Shown here: positions 1 to 9,998 of the stretch, in pieces
Position numbering within the stretch: the first letter of the stretch is position 1
Layout of the letters: each line of letters opens with the position of its first letter
Notes under the pieces: model-generated
Told to the model about the DNA's origin: nothing
What the model saw: the letters and a program-made list of their open reading frames with translations, nothing else
Databases searched by the model: none
Origin: Pseudomonas sp. RIT-PI-q
Lineage (GTDB): Bacteria; Pseudomonadota; Gammaproteobacteria; Pseudomonadales; Pseudomonadaceae
Direction: 5' to 3'
DNA length: 64,000 bases
Assembly: GCF_001297125.1 (NCBI RefSeq)
Contig: NZ_LHPC01000025.1
Location: 1-64,000 of the forward strand
Made by a program: the position numbers and the translations under genes

Positions 1-1
1 T

Positions 2-100
2 CGCGCGGCCGAGATGGCGGCCAATGAAGCCAACCTGAAACAGGTTGGCGAGCATTTGAGGAAGTTGCACAAGGCGTCGGGTGGATTGGAGCTGCCCTGA
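2..100 (+). CDS. C-terminal end of an unrecognised protein (partial)
   Basis: An open frame enters from the left edge and stops with TGA at 98-100. It gives 32 residues ending in HLRKLHKASGGLELP. The composition (Ala, Glu, Leu, Lys) looks like the helical tail of a coiled-coil protein such as a chemotaxis receptor. The piece is too short to assign a family, and nothing else of the gene lies in the window. Confidence 0.5.
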   Translation, partial: RAAEMAANEANLKQVGEHLRKLHKASGGLELP

Positions 101-120
101 TTGAAACACCGCAAAACCTT

Positions 121-280
121 TAGCAGCTGGCGCAGCCTGCGTTCGGCTGCTGTAGGAGCGAGCTTGCTCGCGATGGTCGTCAACGATAACGATGCACACC
201 TGACACACGGCGGCGTCATCGGGTTCATCGCGAGCAAGCTCGCTCCTACAGCAGCCGGACGCAGGCTTCGCCAGCTGCTA
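121..280. repeat. REP doublet in inverted orientation with extended outer arms
   Basis: TGTAGGAGCGAGCTTGCTCG at 151-170 faces its reverse complement ending at 250. Outside these, 121-150 and 251-280 are also reverse complements with two mismatches. The whole block is therefore a long imperfect palindrome of about 54-bp arms around a roughly 50-bp centre. This is the typical Pseudomonas REP doublet, probably able to form a large hairpin. It sits between two convergent gene ends, the usual place for REPs. Confidence 0.85.
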
Positions 281-313
281 CATGGGCCGGGTCAACCTGC
301 AAAAATCAGCGAA

Positions 314-760
314 TCAATAAAGCACCCCTTCAAGCACTTCATACACGATCCCGGTTCCTACGGCGATCAGCACAATATCGCCTCCCGCGCGGCGCCATTC
401 GTACCCTGGGTAATACGGCAGCCGACCCAAGGCGCGATTATCCAGGCGTTCGCCATAATAGCCGTGGGGCAGCGGCCGACCACGGACCAGATGAATCCCT
501 GGAGGTGGCGGTGCACCGCGTACGAAATAGCCGTGATTATCGTGGATAGTCTGGCGCACCGGGCCGAAGTCACGTGGTGGAGGGCCGCCGCGGTGGTTGT
601 CCGGCCCACGGTGATCCTCACCATGATCCTCACCATGATTGTCACCGTGATTATCGTAATGGCCGTGATCGTCACGCTGATCGGCACTCGCATTCAGCAA
701 CGGCGTGGCACTGAGTATCAGCACACCCAGGCTGGCAATCAGACGTTTCGGCATTTTCAT
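314..760 (-). CDS. CigR/RcnB-like small secreted protein
   Basis: A 148-residue protein with an N-terminal signal peptide (MKMPKRLIASLGVLILSAT, likely cut near NASA-DQ). A low-complexity His/Asp/Gly stretch (residues about 28-55) follows, then a Pro-rich segment and a C-terminal domain ending in a hydrophobic Gly-rich helix (DIVLIAVGTGIVYEVLEGVLY region). This layout matches the RcnB/CigR family (CigR is an anti-virulence regulator in Salmonella). The start at 760 is chosen because GAGGAA lies 7-8 nt upstream; a GTG at 775 lacks such a site. The His/Asp tract could bind metal ions; that is inference. Function in Pseudomonas is unknown. Confidence 0.75.
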   Translation of the reverse strand: MKMPKRLIASLGVLILSATPLLNASADQRDDHGHYDNHGDNHGEDHGEDHRGPDNHRGGPPPRDFGPVRQTIHDNHGYFVRGAPPPPGIHLVRGRPLPHGYYGERLDNRALGRLPYYPGYEWRRAGGDIVLIAVGTGIVYEVLEGVLY

Positions 761-777
761 CGCGTATTTCCTCACTT

Positions 778-930
778 CTGTAGCAGCTGTCGAGCCCCAG
801 CGAGGCTGCGTTCGGCTGCGAAGCAGTCGTCAGTCCAGACATCTCGGTTTACCTGAAACACCGCATTGGCTGATTTCACGACTGCTTCGCAATCGAACGC
901 AGCCTCGCTGGGGCTCGACAGCTGCTACAA
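778..930. repeat. Large inverted repeat of a second REP family
   Basis: Positions about 779-830 (starting TGTAGCAGCTGTCGAGCC) and 878-929 are near-perfect reverse complements, around a centre of about 47 bp. The core TGTCGAGCCNCAGCGAGGCTGCG differs from the GAGCGAGGCTTGCCCGCGAA type seen elsewhere in the window, so it is a second REP lineage. It sits between the 3' end of trpBA and the start of the CigR-like gene. Confidence 0.8.
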
Positions 931-935
931 GGTCA

Positions 936-970
936 GCAAAAAGGGCTTCAGAACGTAGTCCTGAAGCCCT
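936..970 (-). terminator. Rho-independent terminator of trpBA
   Basis: AGGGCTTCAG at 942-951 pairs with CTGAAGCCCT at 961-970 around a 9-nt loop. On the minus strand the hairpin is followed by a run of five T. It lies about 60 bp past the trpA stop. Confidence 0.85.
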
Positions 971-1031
971 CGGTCTTGCTGTTTAGTCTGTGCCGCGAGG
1001 CTCTAATTCCTCTGTATCAGGAACTTTACCT

Positions 1032-1843
1032 TTAACTGACGCGCGCCTTACGCACACCATCAGCCAGCGCCGAGCAAAGGCTCAACACGCCATCGATCGC
1101 CTGCTCTGGCGTCGAGGCATTGGCGATGTGATCGATCAGCGCCGACCCCACCACCACACCGTCGGCCAGACGAGCAATGGCAGCAGCTTGCTCCGGGGTG
1201 CGAATGCCGAAACCGATGCTGATCGGCAAGTCGGTGTGGCGACGCAGACGTGCGACCGCTTCCTCGACATGTTCCAGCGTAGCCGCGCCGGCACCGGTCA
1301 CACCGGCAACAGACACGTAGTAAACGAAACCGGAGCTGCCGTTCAGCACGGTCGGCAGGCGCACATCATCGGTGGTCGGCGTGGTCAGACGGATAAAGTC
1401 CAGACCTGCTGCCTGCGCCGGATCGCACAGCTCACCATTATGCTCGGGCGGCAGATCAACCACGATCAGGCCATCCACACCGGCCTCTTTGGCGTCGGCA
1501 ATGAAACGCGGCACGCCGTACATGTGAATCGGGTTGAAGTAGCCCATCAGCACCAGCGGTGTATCAGTGTTGCCTTCACGGAACTCGCGAACCATTTGCA
1601 GGGTTTTCGCCAGGTTCTGCTTGGCCCCCAAGGCGCGGATGTTCGCCAACTGGATTGCTGGGCCATCGGCCATCGGATCGGTGAAGGGCATGCCCAGCTC
1701 GATCACGTCGGCGCCAGCACCGGGCAAACCTTTGAGGATTGCCAGGGAAGTGTCATAGCTCGGGTCGCCGGCGGTGACGAAAGTCACCAGGGCGGCGCGG
1801 TTCTGTTCCTTGAGTTCGGCAAAACGCGTTTGCAGGCGGCTCA

Positions 1844-1844
<1 letters not shown>
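1032..1844 (-). CDS. trpA: Tryptophan synthase alpha subunit
   Basis: A 270-residue TIM-barrel subunit. It cleaves indole-3-glycerol phosphate to indole and glyceraldehyde-3-phosphate and passes indole through a tunnel to TrpB. The family signature [10 protein letters not shown] is near residue 20, followed by [16 protein letters not shown] with the catalytic Glu (early E in VIELG) and Asp (FTDP). Gly-rich phosphate-binding turns ([17 protein letters not shown]) come near the end. The start at 1844 overlaps the trpB stop by one base (TGATG), which predicts translational coupling. A longer upstream frame inside trpB is not used. Length is normal. Confidence 0.97.
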
Positions 1845-3205
<1,361 letters not shown>

Positions 3206-4099
3206 ATGAGCCACGACCTTCCGCCGCTGAACGCACTTCGCGCATTCGAAGCCACGGCTCGCCTGAACAGCGTCAGCCAGGCCGCCGAGCAACTGCACGT
3301 CACTCATGGCGCGGTTAGCCGACAGTTGAAAGTGCTCGAAGAACACCTCGGTGTCAGCCTGTTCGTCAAGGATGGTCGCGGCCTGAAACTCACAGATGCC
3401 GGTGTTCGTTTGCGTGATGCCAGTGGCGAGGCGTTCGAACGTCTGCGTACAGTCTGCGCCGAACTGACCCAAAGCACCGCCGACGCGCCGTTCGTGCTCG
3501 GCTGCTCGGGAAGCCTGCTGGCGCGCTGGTTTATCCCGCGCCTGGGACGCTTGAATGCTGATTTGCCTGATCTGCGCCTGCATCTGTCGGCGGGAGAAGG
3601 CGATCTCGATCCGCGTCGGCCAGGCTTGGATGCCTTGCTGGTATTTGCTGAGCCACCATGGCCGGCGGACATGCAGGTGTACGAATTGGCCAGCGAACGC
3701 ATCGGCCCGGTCATGAGCCCACGCTATGCCGGTTACGAAAGGTTGCGAGACGCACCGGCGAACGCGCTGCTGAGCGAACCTTTACTGCACACCACATCGC
3801 GCCCTCAAGCCTGGCCGAGTTGGGCGCAGCAAAGCGGCCTCGATGCCAAGGCATTGAAGTTAGGTCAGGGTTTTGAGCATTTGTATTACTTGCTGGAGGC
3901 AGCCGTCGCCGGACTGGGGGTGGCAATTGCACCTGAGCCGCTGGTAGCCGAAGACTTGAAGGCCGGTCGCCTGGTTGCGCCATGGGGCTTCAGTGAAACC
4001 CCGGCGCAACTGGCATTATGGCTGCCCAAGCGCGCCGCGGACGGGCGCGCTCGGCAATTGGCGCAATGGCTTAAAAACGAGCTGCGCCAAACAGATTAA
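3206..4099 (+). CDS. trpI: LysR-type activator of trpBA
   Basis: A 297-residue LysR regulator with an N-terminal winged HTH (residues about 6-65, including [20 protein letters not shown]) and a substrate-binding domain (about 90-295). The subgroup sequence [13 protein letters not shown] is shared with GcvA/TrpI-type regulators. Position divergent from trpBA identifies it as TrpI, which senses indole-glycerol phosphate. The ATG at 3206 has only a weak upstream site. Its last four bases overlap the end of the convergent DUF883 gene. Confidence 0.93.
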   Translation: MSHDLPPLNALRAFEATARLNSVSQAAEQLHVTHGAVSRQLKVLEEHLGVSLFVKDGRGLKLTDAGVRLRDASGEAFERLRTVCAELTQSTADAPFVLGCSGSLLARWFIPRLGRLNADLPDLRLHLSAGEGDLDPRRPGLDALLVFAEPPWPADMQVYELASERIGPVMSPRYAGYERLRDAPANALLSEPLLHTTSRPQAWPSWAQQSGLDAKALKLGQGFEHLYYLLEAAVAGLGVAIAPEPLVAEDLKAGRLVAPWGFSETPAQLALWLPKRAADGRARQLAQWLKNELRQTD

Positions 4100-4422
4100 T
4101 CACCGCGTTTGCACAGCAGATAAGCCGCGAGCAGACCCAACGCACCCACCGCAACACCGGCTGTAGTCCAAGGGTGCTCCTGGGCGTAGTCCCGAGTCGC
4201 GATCCCGGTTTCGCGGGTTTTGACTTTGACTTCTTCGTACGCATCGCTGAGCAAATGACGCGAGTGTTTCAGCGCACTCTCTGCGTTGGCTTTCAAGGCC
4301 TTGAGCGTTTTACGCGACTCGTCCGAGGCGTCGTCTTTCAGGTTTTCCAAAGACTTCAGCAGACTCTCGATCTCGGCTTCCATGCTTTGCAATGAGGCTT
4401 TACGTAAAGAGGTGTTGGCCAT
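4096..4422 (-). CDS. ElaB/YqjD-like DUF883 membrane-anchored protein
   Basis: 108 residues. The N-terminal two thirds are an amphipathic, strongly charged helix ([19 protein letters not shown] and onward). They are followed by the family motif [20 protein letters not shown], which forms a C-terminal membrane anchor, and a basic tail. E. coli homologues (ElaB, YqjD) dock stationary-phase ribosomes to the inner membrane and are RpoS-dependent. GGAGAG lies upstream of the ATG. The gene converges on trpI with a 4-nt overlap. Confidence 0.9.
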   Translation of the reverse strand: MANTSLRKASLQSMEAEIESLLKSLENLKDDASDESRKTLKALKANAESALKHSRHLLSDAYEEVKVKTRETGIATRDYAQEHPWTTAGVAVGALGLLAAYLLCKRGD

Positions 4423-4577
4423 GGTGGCTCTCCTGCATTGATTGAGTTGCGTGTGTTGGTTGGGACTTCAGGGGTTCGAGAAAGTGCAGTAAATCTGAAC
4501 TTCACTCGTGGATTGGCCGACAGAAGAAATACGAAAAATCACTGCTAGGCTGTATTTCACACCCTGAGGAGAACGCC

Positions 4578-4793
4578 ATGACTGACCATCACACCTATAA
4601 AAAAGTCGAGCTGGTCGGCTCGTCCACCAGCAGCATTGAAGACGCGATCAATAACGCGCTGACCGAAGCCAGTAAAAGTCTGAAGTACATGGAATGGTTT
4701 GAAGTGACCGAAACCCGCGGCCACATCAAGGATGGCAAGGCTGCACATTTCCAGGTCACGCTCAAAGTCGGGTTCCGGATTGCCAGCAGCTGA
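4578..4793 (+). CDS. Dodecin
   Basis: A 71-residue protein of the dodecin family: small flavin-binding proteins that assemble as hollow dodecamers and store or buffer riboflavin, FMN or related cofactors. The sequence shows the beta-alpha-beta-beta pattern, with the signature TSSIEDAINNALTEASKSL and then the WFEVTETRGHI strand carrying the conserved Trp that stacks on flavin. GAGGAGAACGCC gives a good ribosome site. It is a monocistronic gene. Confidence 0.93.
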   Translation: MTDHHTYKKVELVGSSTSSIEDAINNALTEASKSLKYMEWFEVTETRGHIKDGKAAHFQVTLKVGFRIASS

Positions 4794-4915
4794 GTTTGAG
4801 CTAGTCTTCTGAACTTGCGCGCCGGCCGAGTGCCACAGGGAATGGCACAGCGCTATACGAGTGCCTCCGGCTGATGGCTGGAAGCTCCCTTTGATACGAC
4901 CAGGTAATGCGACCG

Positions 4916-5137
4916 ATGAAGAAGTTTATTTTGGCGGTAGGTTTGTTGAGCCTTGCGGGTACAGCGTTGGCTGACGGCAAGTCGTGCGAAGAGTTGAAGG
5001 CCGAAATCGCCGCGAAACTGGACGCCAAGGGCGTTTCTGGTTATTCACTGGAAATCGTCGACAAAGGCGCTGCTGCCGGCGGGAAAATCGTCGGTAAATG
5101 TGAAAAAGGCACCAAAGAAATCGTCTACAAAAGGTAG
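4916..5137 (+). CDS. DUF1161 small periplasmic protein (copy 1)
   Basis: A 73-residue protein with a signal peptide (MKKFILAVGLLSLAGTALA) and a mature part of the DUF1161 family: SCEELKAEIAAKLDAKGV, a Tyr-rich strand, and a second conserved Cys in GKCEKGTKEIVY, presumably forming a disulfide. An in-frame ATG nine bases upstream (4907) is only 2 nt from the AGG at 4902-4904, so 4916 is preferred. A paralogue lies at 7070-7303. Function unknown. Confidence 0.85.
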   Translation: MKKFILAVGLLSLAGTALADGKSCEELKAEIAAKLDAKGVSGYSLEIVDKGAAAGGKIVGKCEKGTKEIVYKR

Positions 5138-5156
5138 TTGATTCCCTCTTGTTCAT

Positions 5157-5188
5157 GAAAAAGCCGACGCGATTGCGTCGGCTTTTTT
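5157..5188. terminator. Bidirectional terminator
   Basis: AAGCCGACGC (5161-5170) and GCGTCGGCTT (5175-5184) form a perfect 10-bp stem with a 4-base loop. A-run on the left and T-run on the right let it serve both the DUF1161 gene and the convergent LLM oxidoreductase gene. Confidence 0.9.
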
Positions 5189-5206
5189 CTGCTCGCCGCT
5201 TGCGCG

Positions 5207-6208
5207 TCAGCCCTTCATCACCTGCGCCAACAGCTCGTAGGAATGTACGCGATCGGCATGTTCGTACAGGTCGCAGGTAAAAATCAGCTCATCCGCCTGG
5301 GTTTGCTCGATCAGCACGTCCAGTTTGGCGCGAATTTTCTGCGGGCTGCCAACCATCGCTAGCCCCAGGAAATCACCGACTGCTTCTTTCTCATGAGGCA
5401 ACCACAAGCCATCCATGGTTTTCACCGGTGGACGTTGCACCAGGCTCTGGCCGCGCATCAGGGCGAGAATCCGTTGGTAGACCGACGTTGCCAGGTAGTC
5501 GGCCTGTTCGTCGGTGTCGGCGGCCACCAGCGGCACGCCGAGCATTACGTAGGGCTTATCCAGGACCGCTGAAGGCTTGAAGTGATTGCGGTAGACGCGA
5601 ATCGCCTCATGCATGAGGCGCGGTGCGAAATGCGAGGCGAAGGCGTAGGGCAAACCGCGTTCGCCGGCCAGTTGTGCACTGAACAGGCTCGAGCCCAGCA
5701 GCCAGACCGGGACATTAGTGCCGGTGCCCGGCATTGCGATGATCCGCTGATCAGGCGTGCGTGGGCCGAGGTAGCGCATCAGTTCCGCCACGTCTTCGGG
5801 GAAGTCATCGGCGCTGCCCGAGCGTTCACGGCGTAGCGCGCGGGCTGTCATCTGATCAGAACCGGGTGCGCGCCCCAGACCCAGGTCAATCCGGCCCGGG
5901 TACAGACTTTCGAGCGTGCCGAACTGCTCGGCGATCACCAGCGGTGCGTGGTTGGGCAACATCACGCCACCCGAACCGACACGAATCGTCGAGGTGCCGC
6001 CGGCCAGGTAGCCGAGCAGTACCGAGGTTGCTGAACTGGCGATGCCATCCATATTGTGGTGTTCGGCCACCCAGAAGCGGTTGTAGCCGAATTTTTCGAC
6101 GTGCTGCGCCAGGTCCAGGGAATTGCGCAGCGACTGGGCCGCGCTGCCATTTTCCCGCACGGGCACCAGATCGAGGGTAGAGAACTTGATATCGGACAGT
6201 CGTTTCAT
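5207..6208 (-). CDS. LLM-class flavin-dependent oxidoreductase (MsnO8-like)
   Basis: A 333-residue luciferase-like monooxygenase with a TIM barrel using reduced FMN. It begins [17 protein letters not shown] and carries the family strings [26 protein letters not shown] and [12 protein letters not shown]. The long 3' part ([22 protein letters not shown]) fits the MsnO8/YhbW-type subgroup of unknown substrate. The start at 6208 follows an AGCAGG site; a longer upstream frame lacks family similarity. No partner reductase gene is adjacent. Confidence 0.9.
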   Translation of the reverse strand: MKRLSDIKFSTLDLVPVRENGSAAQSLRNSLDLAQHVEKFGYNRFWVAEHHNMDGIASSATSVLLGYLAGGTSTIRVGSGGVMLPNHAPLVIAEQFGTLESLYPGRIDLGLGRAPGSDQMTARALRRERSGSADDFPEDVAELMRYLGPRTPDQRIIAMPGTGTNVPVWLLGSSLFSAQLAGERGLPYAFASHFAPRLMHEAIRVYRNHFKPSAVLDKPYVMLGVPLVAADTDEQADYLATSVYQRILALMRGQSLVQRPPVKTMDGLWLPHEKEAVGDFLGLAMVGSPQKIRAKLDVLIEQTQADELIFTCDLYEHADRVHSYELLAQVMKG

Positions 6209-6448
6209 AAACCTGCTTCTCCCATTGAGTGCGCAGGTTTTTTCTTGCGAACGAAAACCTGCCGAATCCATAAGCGTGTTTCATGCAATGAGGGCATATA
6301 CCCGAGTTTCAATAGCAGAGACAAAATTCCTACAGAATTTGCGGACCGATCAGATGAGGTGAACTTTGCGTCACCGTCTATCCTCAGAACCCTAGCAACC
6401 GAAAACCACGAGGCGCGACGTTTCGCGCCGGATCTTGAGGAGGCAGGC

Positions 6449-6880
6449 ATGGCTATTACGAAAAAAGCATCGGCTCATTGGGAAGGTGATCTGAAAACCG
6501 GCATCGGCTCGATTTCCACGGAAACCGGTGTCCTCAGGGACGCGCCCTACGGCTTCAAGGCGCGTTTCGAAGGCGGCAAGGGCACCAACCCCGAAGAGCT
6601 GATCGGCGCGGCCCACGCGGGCTGCTTCTCCATGGCATTTTCGATGATTCTCGGCGATGCCGGCCTTAAGGCAGACAGCATCGATACCAATGCCGAAGTC
6701 ACTCTGGACCAGGTGGACGGAGGTTTTTCGATCACAGCGGTGAAATTGATCCTCAAGGCGAAAATTCCCGGGGCGACCCAGGCGCAATTTGAGGAACTGA
6801 GCAACAAGGCCAAAGAAGGGTGCCCTGTATCCAAAGTGCTGAATGCGAAGATCAGTCTGGATGCGACGTTGGTTAGCTAA
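6449..6880 (+). CDS. osmC: OsmC-family peroxiredoxin
   Basis: A 143-residue thiol-dependent hydroperoxide reductase. Both catalytic cysteines are present: AAHAGCFSMAFS (first) and EGCPVSKVL (second), along with the arginine-containing strand before the long helix. OsmC reduces organic hydroperoxides and is osmotically and stationary-phase induced in E. coli. Start at 6449 is set by GGAGGCAGG just upstream. The 240-bp gap to the divergent LLM gene must hold the promoter; I could not define it. Confidence 0.93.
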   Translation: MAITKKASAHWEGDLKTGIGSISTETGVLRDAPYGFKARFEGGKGTNPEELIGAAHAGCFSMAFSMILGDAGLKADSIDTNAEVTLDQVDGGFSITAVKLILKAKIPGATQAQFEELSNKAKEGCPVSKVLNAKISLDATLVS

Positions 6881-6900
6881 AATCGAAGTCGGAGCGAGAA

Positions 6901-6967
6901 GATCGCAGCCTTTGGCAGCTCCTACAGGTTCTCTCGACCCATGTAGGAGCTGGCGTAGCCTGCGATC
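6901..6967. repeat. REP-like inverted pair with terminator character
   Basis: GATCGCAGCCTTTGGCAGCT at 6901-6920 and its imperfect reverse complement at 6940-6967, followed by six T. The arms contain the TGTAGGAGCTGGCGTAGCC variant of the Pseudomonas REP core. It probably doubles as the osmC terminator. Confidence 0.75.
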
Positions 6968-7069
6968 TTTTTTGTGCTGAAACAAAACCCGACTGGCGAA
7001 ACTGTGGTCGAATAAATGACAGCAGCAAAAACGCATTACGGTGCGCGCTGCCTCAAAGGAGCTTCAACC

Positions 7070-7303
7070 ATGAAACGTTTTGCCTTGGCGGTTATCTGTT
7101 GTGCGCTGGCCACATCGGCCCTGGCGGCACCGAAATCCTGTGAAGAACTCAAGGCCGAGATCGAGGCCAAGATCCAGGCCAACAACGTCTCTTCCTACAC
7201 CCTGGAGATCGTCACCAATGACGAAGTGCACGATCAGAACATGGTCGTTGGCTCGTGCGAAAACGGCACCAAGAAAATCATCTATCAGAAGAACGATCGC
7301 TGA
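7070..7303 (+). CDS. DUF1161 small periplasmic protein (copy 2)
   Basis: 77 residues with signal peptide MKRFALAVICCALATSALA and the DUF1161 core (SCEELKAEIEAKIQANNV, then GSCENGTKKIIYQK). It is clearly paralogous to the gene at 4916. The AAGGAGCTTCAACC leader sets the start; an upstream in-frame ATG at 7016 is rejected. The two copies sit 2 kb apart with unrelated genes between. Confidence 0.88.
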   Translation: MKRFALAVICCALATSALAAPKSCEELKAEIEAKIQANNVSSYTLEIVTNDEVHDQNMVVGSCENGTKKIIYQKNDR

Positions 7304-7309
7304 TTTGCC

Positions 7310-7729
7310 TCACATGAGGCAATAGGTGTCCCGATCTTCAGCGACAACTTCACGCTTGGCGTTATACAACCGGGCGCCGGGCGTAAACGCTATCGACTGG
7401 CCAACCAGCACATAACGCTGGCCAGCTTCGAAATTATCGTAATTGATGGTCAGGTAACACAGCCGTTCCGAGGGGCCGCTCATCAAGCCTGACCCCCCAC
7501 TGGGTACTTCAAAGTCGAATCGAACGATCAGCTCATGGCTGCCGGGCGTGACCTGGAAAAAACGTCCGTCGCGCAATCGCTGCTTGTCCAGTCGCTCGGC
7601 CATCAGCAATTTATCGTTGGGGAATGGCGTGGAGAAGTCGACCCAGGCCATCTGCGGATTAACCGCCGGCAATGGGCTCTGGCAGCCGGCAACAACACTT
7701 GCAGCGAGCAACAGCATCAACCTGCTCAT
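7310..7729 (-). CDS. Small lipoprotein, paralogue of downstream neighbour
   Basis: 139 residues beginning MSRLMLLLAASVVAGC with a clean lipobox (VAGC). The mature protein is an all-beta domain with the motif RFFQVTPGSHELIVRFDFEVP, shared with the lipoprotein encoded just upstream in the operon (RYFEVQPGSHELTVRYQFPV). The second half has YDNFEAGQRYVL, again paralogous (FKDFNAGERYQL). Equivalent tandem genes precede an M48-like peptidase in P. aeruginosa (PA0061/PA0062 region). Function unknown; envelope. Confidence 0.82.
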   Translation of the reverse strand: MSRLMLLLAASVVAGCQSPLPAVNPQMAWVDFSTPFPNDKLLMAERLDKQRLRDGRFFQVTPGSHELIVRFDFEVPSGGSGLMSGPSERLCYLTINYDNFEAGQRYVLVGQSIAFTPGARLYNAKREVVAEDRDTYCLM

Positions 7730-7771
7730 GATGAATGTCCCAAACAATTGGTCCATTGAGCATAACGCCGA

Positions 7772-8194
7772 TCAGCTACGTTGACAGCCTGCCGGTGTGC
7801 CTTGGCCAATCACTTTTCGCTGCTGATCATAGAGCTTCACCCACGGCCGAAAGCCGATATTCCCCGCTTGCAGCTGATAGCGTTCGCCGGCGTTGAAGTC
7901 CTTGAATTTGACATTCATCTGACAGTCCCGCCACAGCGGCTCGGCGTCGGGGCCGATATTCGTCGGCTGGACCGGGAATTGATAACGAACCGTCAGCTCA
8001 TGGCTGCCAGGCTGAACCTCGAAATAGCGCTTGTCGCTGGCGGCTTTGTTATCAACCTCCAACGCCAGCAAGGCCGTGTCTTCCTGCTTCGAATCCAGGT
8101 CGATCCATGCTTGAGCCGGATCGTGATGGGGTAGTCCGAATCCAGCACAGCCGGCCAGCGTCAGCAGGCCTCCTGTCAGCATCAACATGCGCAT
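7772..8194 (-). CDS. Small lipoprotein, paralogue of neighbour
   Basis: 140 residues with lipobox LAGC at residue 16 and the same PGSHELTVRYQF and FNAGERYQL beta-domain motifs as the 7310-7729 product. GGAGCTCCGCT precedes the ATG at 8194. The two genes run in one direction with 42 bp between them, so they probably form one transcript after a tandem duplication. Two Cys (near WRDCQM and at the end, AGCQRS) may form a disulfide; the paralogue has Cys at the same places. Confidence 0.82.
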   Translation of the reverse strand: MRMLMLTGGLLTLAGCAGFGLPHHDPAQAWIDLDSKQEDTALLALEVDNKAASDKRYFEVQPGSHELTVRYQFPVQPTNIGPDAEPLWRDCQMNVKFKDFNAGERYQLQAGNIGFRPWVKLYDQQRKVIGQGTPAGCQRS

Positions 8195-8254
8195 AGCGGA
8201 GCTCCAGTCAGGCGGGATAGTCTTGCGGGCAGACTTTCCAGGGAAGATTTTATT

Positions 8255-9331
8255 TTGATCAGGCCGCTTCCAAGCCTTGGGTTACTTGATCGCGTTTTTC
8301 GCGTTTTGTTTCCGGGTGTGATGTTTTTGTTGCTCAACGGTTGCGCCAGCGTCAGCTACTACGGCCAATTGGCCAGTGGTCAGCTGCAATTGCTGCGGGC
8401 ACGAGAGCCTGTTTCCGACGTGATTGCCGATCCCGGCCGCGACCAACAACTGCGTGCGCACCTGGCTCAATCGCAAAAGGCCCGAACGTTCGCCAGCCAA
8501 CAGTTGCATCTGCCGGACAACCAGAGCTATCGCCTGTATGCCGATATTAGCCGGCCGTTCGTGGTCTGGAATGTCTTCGCCACACCGGAATTTTCCCTGA
8601 CGCCACAGAACCACTGTTTCCCCATCGCCGGATGCGTTGCCTATCGCGGTTATTACAGCCAGAGCGCAGCCCGCGGCGAGGCAGCACTGCAACGCCAGCA
8701 AGGTATGGACGTATCGATTGGCGGGGTCGAGGCTTATTCGACGCTCGGTTGGTTCAACGATCCGATCATCAGTTCGATGATGGGTTGGGGCGACGAGCGC
8801 TTGGCCACACTGATCTTCCATGAACTGGCCCATCAGCGGTTCTATGTGAAGGACGACACCGAATTCAACGAGTCTTTCGCCACCTTCGTCGAGCAGGAAG
8901 GTACTCGCCAATGGCGCGCCGTCCGTGGCCTGGCGCCGGAAAATGGTGCGCAGGAGCAGCACCGCGACCAGTTCATTCAGCTGGTTCTGGATACCCGCAA
9001 ACGACTTGAACGGCTCTACGCCCTGCCGCTGCCGGCAGACCAGATGCGTCAACGTAAAGCCGCCGAGTTCGAGCGATTGCGAGGTGAGTACCGCCAGTTG
9101 CGCGATAGCCAATGGGCCGGGGACAAACGTTATGACGCCTGGATCAATGCACCGATGAACAATGCCCGGCTGCTGCCGTTTGGCCTCTATGATCAATGGG
9201 TGCCGGCGTTTGCCACGTTGTTCCGGCAAAAGAGTGGGGATTGGGTGAAGTTTTATGCGGCGGTCGAGAAACTGGGTGCGTTACCGGTTGGCGAGCGCAA
9301 GGCGGCTTTGAAGGCTTTGGCGGGGTCATAA
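8255..9331 (+). CDS. Lipoprotein zinc aminopeptidase-like protein
   Basis: 358 residues. A short N-terminus with lipobox-like LLNGC (residues about 25-29) suggests an outer-membrane lipoprotein. The zinc site is visible as IFHELAHQRFYV (HExxH near residue 189), with a downstream glutamate in FNESFATFVEQEG as third ligand. This matches the family annotated as putative aminopeptidase in pseudomonads (PA0063 type). The start is TTG at 8255 preceded by GGGAAG; a GTG/ATG pair at 8318-8323 would cut the signal sequence too short. It is divergent from the lipoprotein pair. Confidence 0.82.
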   Translation: MIRPLPSLGLLDRVFRVLFPGVMFLLLNGCASVSYYGQLASGQLQLLRAREPVSDVIADPGRDQQLRAHLAQSQKARTFASQQLHLPDNQSYRLYADISRPFVVWNVFATPEFSLTPQNHCFPIAGCVAYRGYYSQSAARGEAALQRQQGMDVSIGGVEAYSTLGWFNDPIISSMMGWGDERLATLIFHELAHQRFYVKDDTEFNESFATFVEQEGTRQWRAVRGLAPENGAQEQHRDQFIQLVLDTRKRLERLYALPLPADQMRQRKAAEFERLRGEYRQLRDSQWAGDKRYDAWINAPMNNARLLPFGLYDQWVPAFATLFRQKSGDWVKFYAAVEKLGALPVGERKAALKALAGS

Positions 9332-9353
9332 AATTCAGTGGTTGGGCGGGCGT

Positions 9354-9429
9354 CTTCGCGGGCAAGCCTCGCTCCTACAGTAATGCCGGTTTCAGCCATG
9401 ATCTGTAGGAGCGAGGCTTGCCCGCGAAG
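9354..9429. repeat. REP doublet, left flank of RAYT gene
   Basis: CTTCGCGGGCAAGCCTCGCT at 9354-9373 continues to CCTACAG and faces its exact reverse complement ending at 9429. This is the GTAGGAGCGAGGCTTGCCCG REP family. It lies immediately downstream of the RAYT gene stop. Confidence 0.92.
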
Positions 9430-9442
9430 GCGTCATTGAACG

Positions 9443-9901
9443 TCACAACCAAATGGCGTCCCACAGCGGATAATCCCCTACCTTCTTCACCAATCCCGCT
9501 CGCAGTGGATTGGCGACGATGTATCGAGCAACGGCCTGCAGATCTTCTTCCTTGCGAATAGCGCGATCGTGATAACCATGTTGCCAAACTGGACCTTGGC
9601 GACCCATCGAACGATTAAGCGTCACCGCGATGCGGGATTTGGTTCGTGCCATCAATTTGGGCAGCTGACAACTCTGTAGCTCAATCAGCCAATGGAAATG
9701 GTCCGGCATCACGACCCAAGCCAGGGACGCCACAAACCCTTCTCGCTCAGCCGTTCTAAAAGCATCAACCACCAAACGCCCATTATCGAATTCGCGGAAT
9801 AACGGCGCTCGGTTCAACAGCACCGCCGTCAGTAAGTAAATTTGTCCGGACTCCGAATATCGTCCTTTGCGCAACTGGTGAGCGTGTTTCAACTCCGCCA
9901 A
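9443..9901 (-). CDS. REP-associated tyrosine transposase (RAYT)
   Basis: A 152-residue single-domain Y1/HUH protein. The metal site is MPDHFHWLIEL (His-Phe-His), and the nucleophile tyrosine lies in the helix of YHDRAIRKEEDL or in ARYIVANPLRAGLV, the RAYT signature. RAYTs bind and cleave REP hairpins and are thought to mobilise them. The start is TTG at 9901 with a strong AGGAGGATC site 7-8 nt upstream. REP doublets of one family flank both ends, giving the classic RAYT cassette. Domesticated single copies are common in Pseudomonas. Confidence 0.92.
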   Translation of the reverse strand: MAELKHAHQLRKGRYSESGQIYLLTAVLLNRAPLFREFDNGRLVVDAFRTAEREGFVASLAWVVMPDHFHWLIELQSCQLPKLMARTKSRIAVTLNRSMGRQGPVWQHGYHDRAIRKEEDLQAVARYIVANPLRAGLVKKVGDYPLWDAIWL

Positions 9902-9998
9902 TGGGGATCCTCCTTGATCGTGGCCTAAGTCTTAAGGCTAGGACGATTAGAAGGGTTTTGAGTGAGAACAGTTGTTCAGGATGTGTTCGGGAGGCCGC

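Noticed and set aside
6056..6880. Long 274-codon frame containing OsmC
   Set aside because: The first 131 codons cross the divergent LLM gene start and its promoter; OsmC starts at 6449 with a clear ribosome site.
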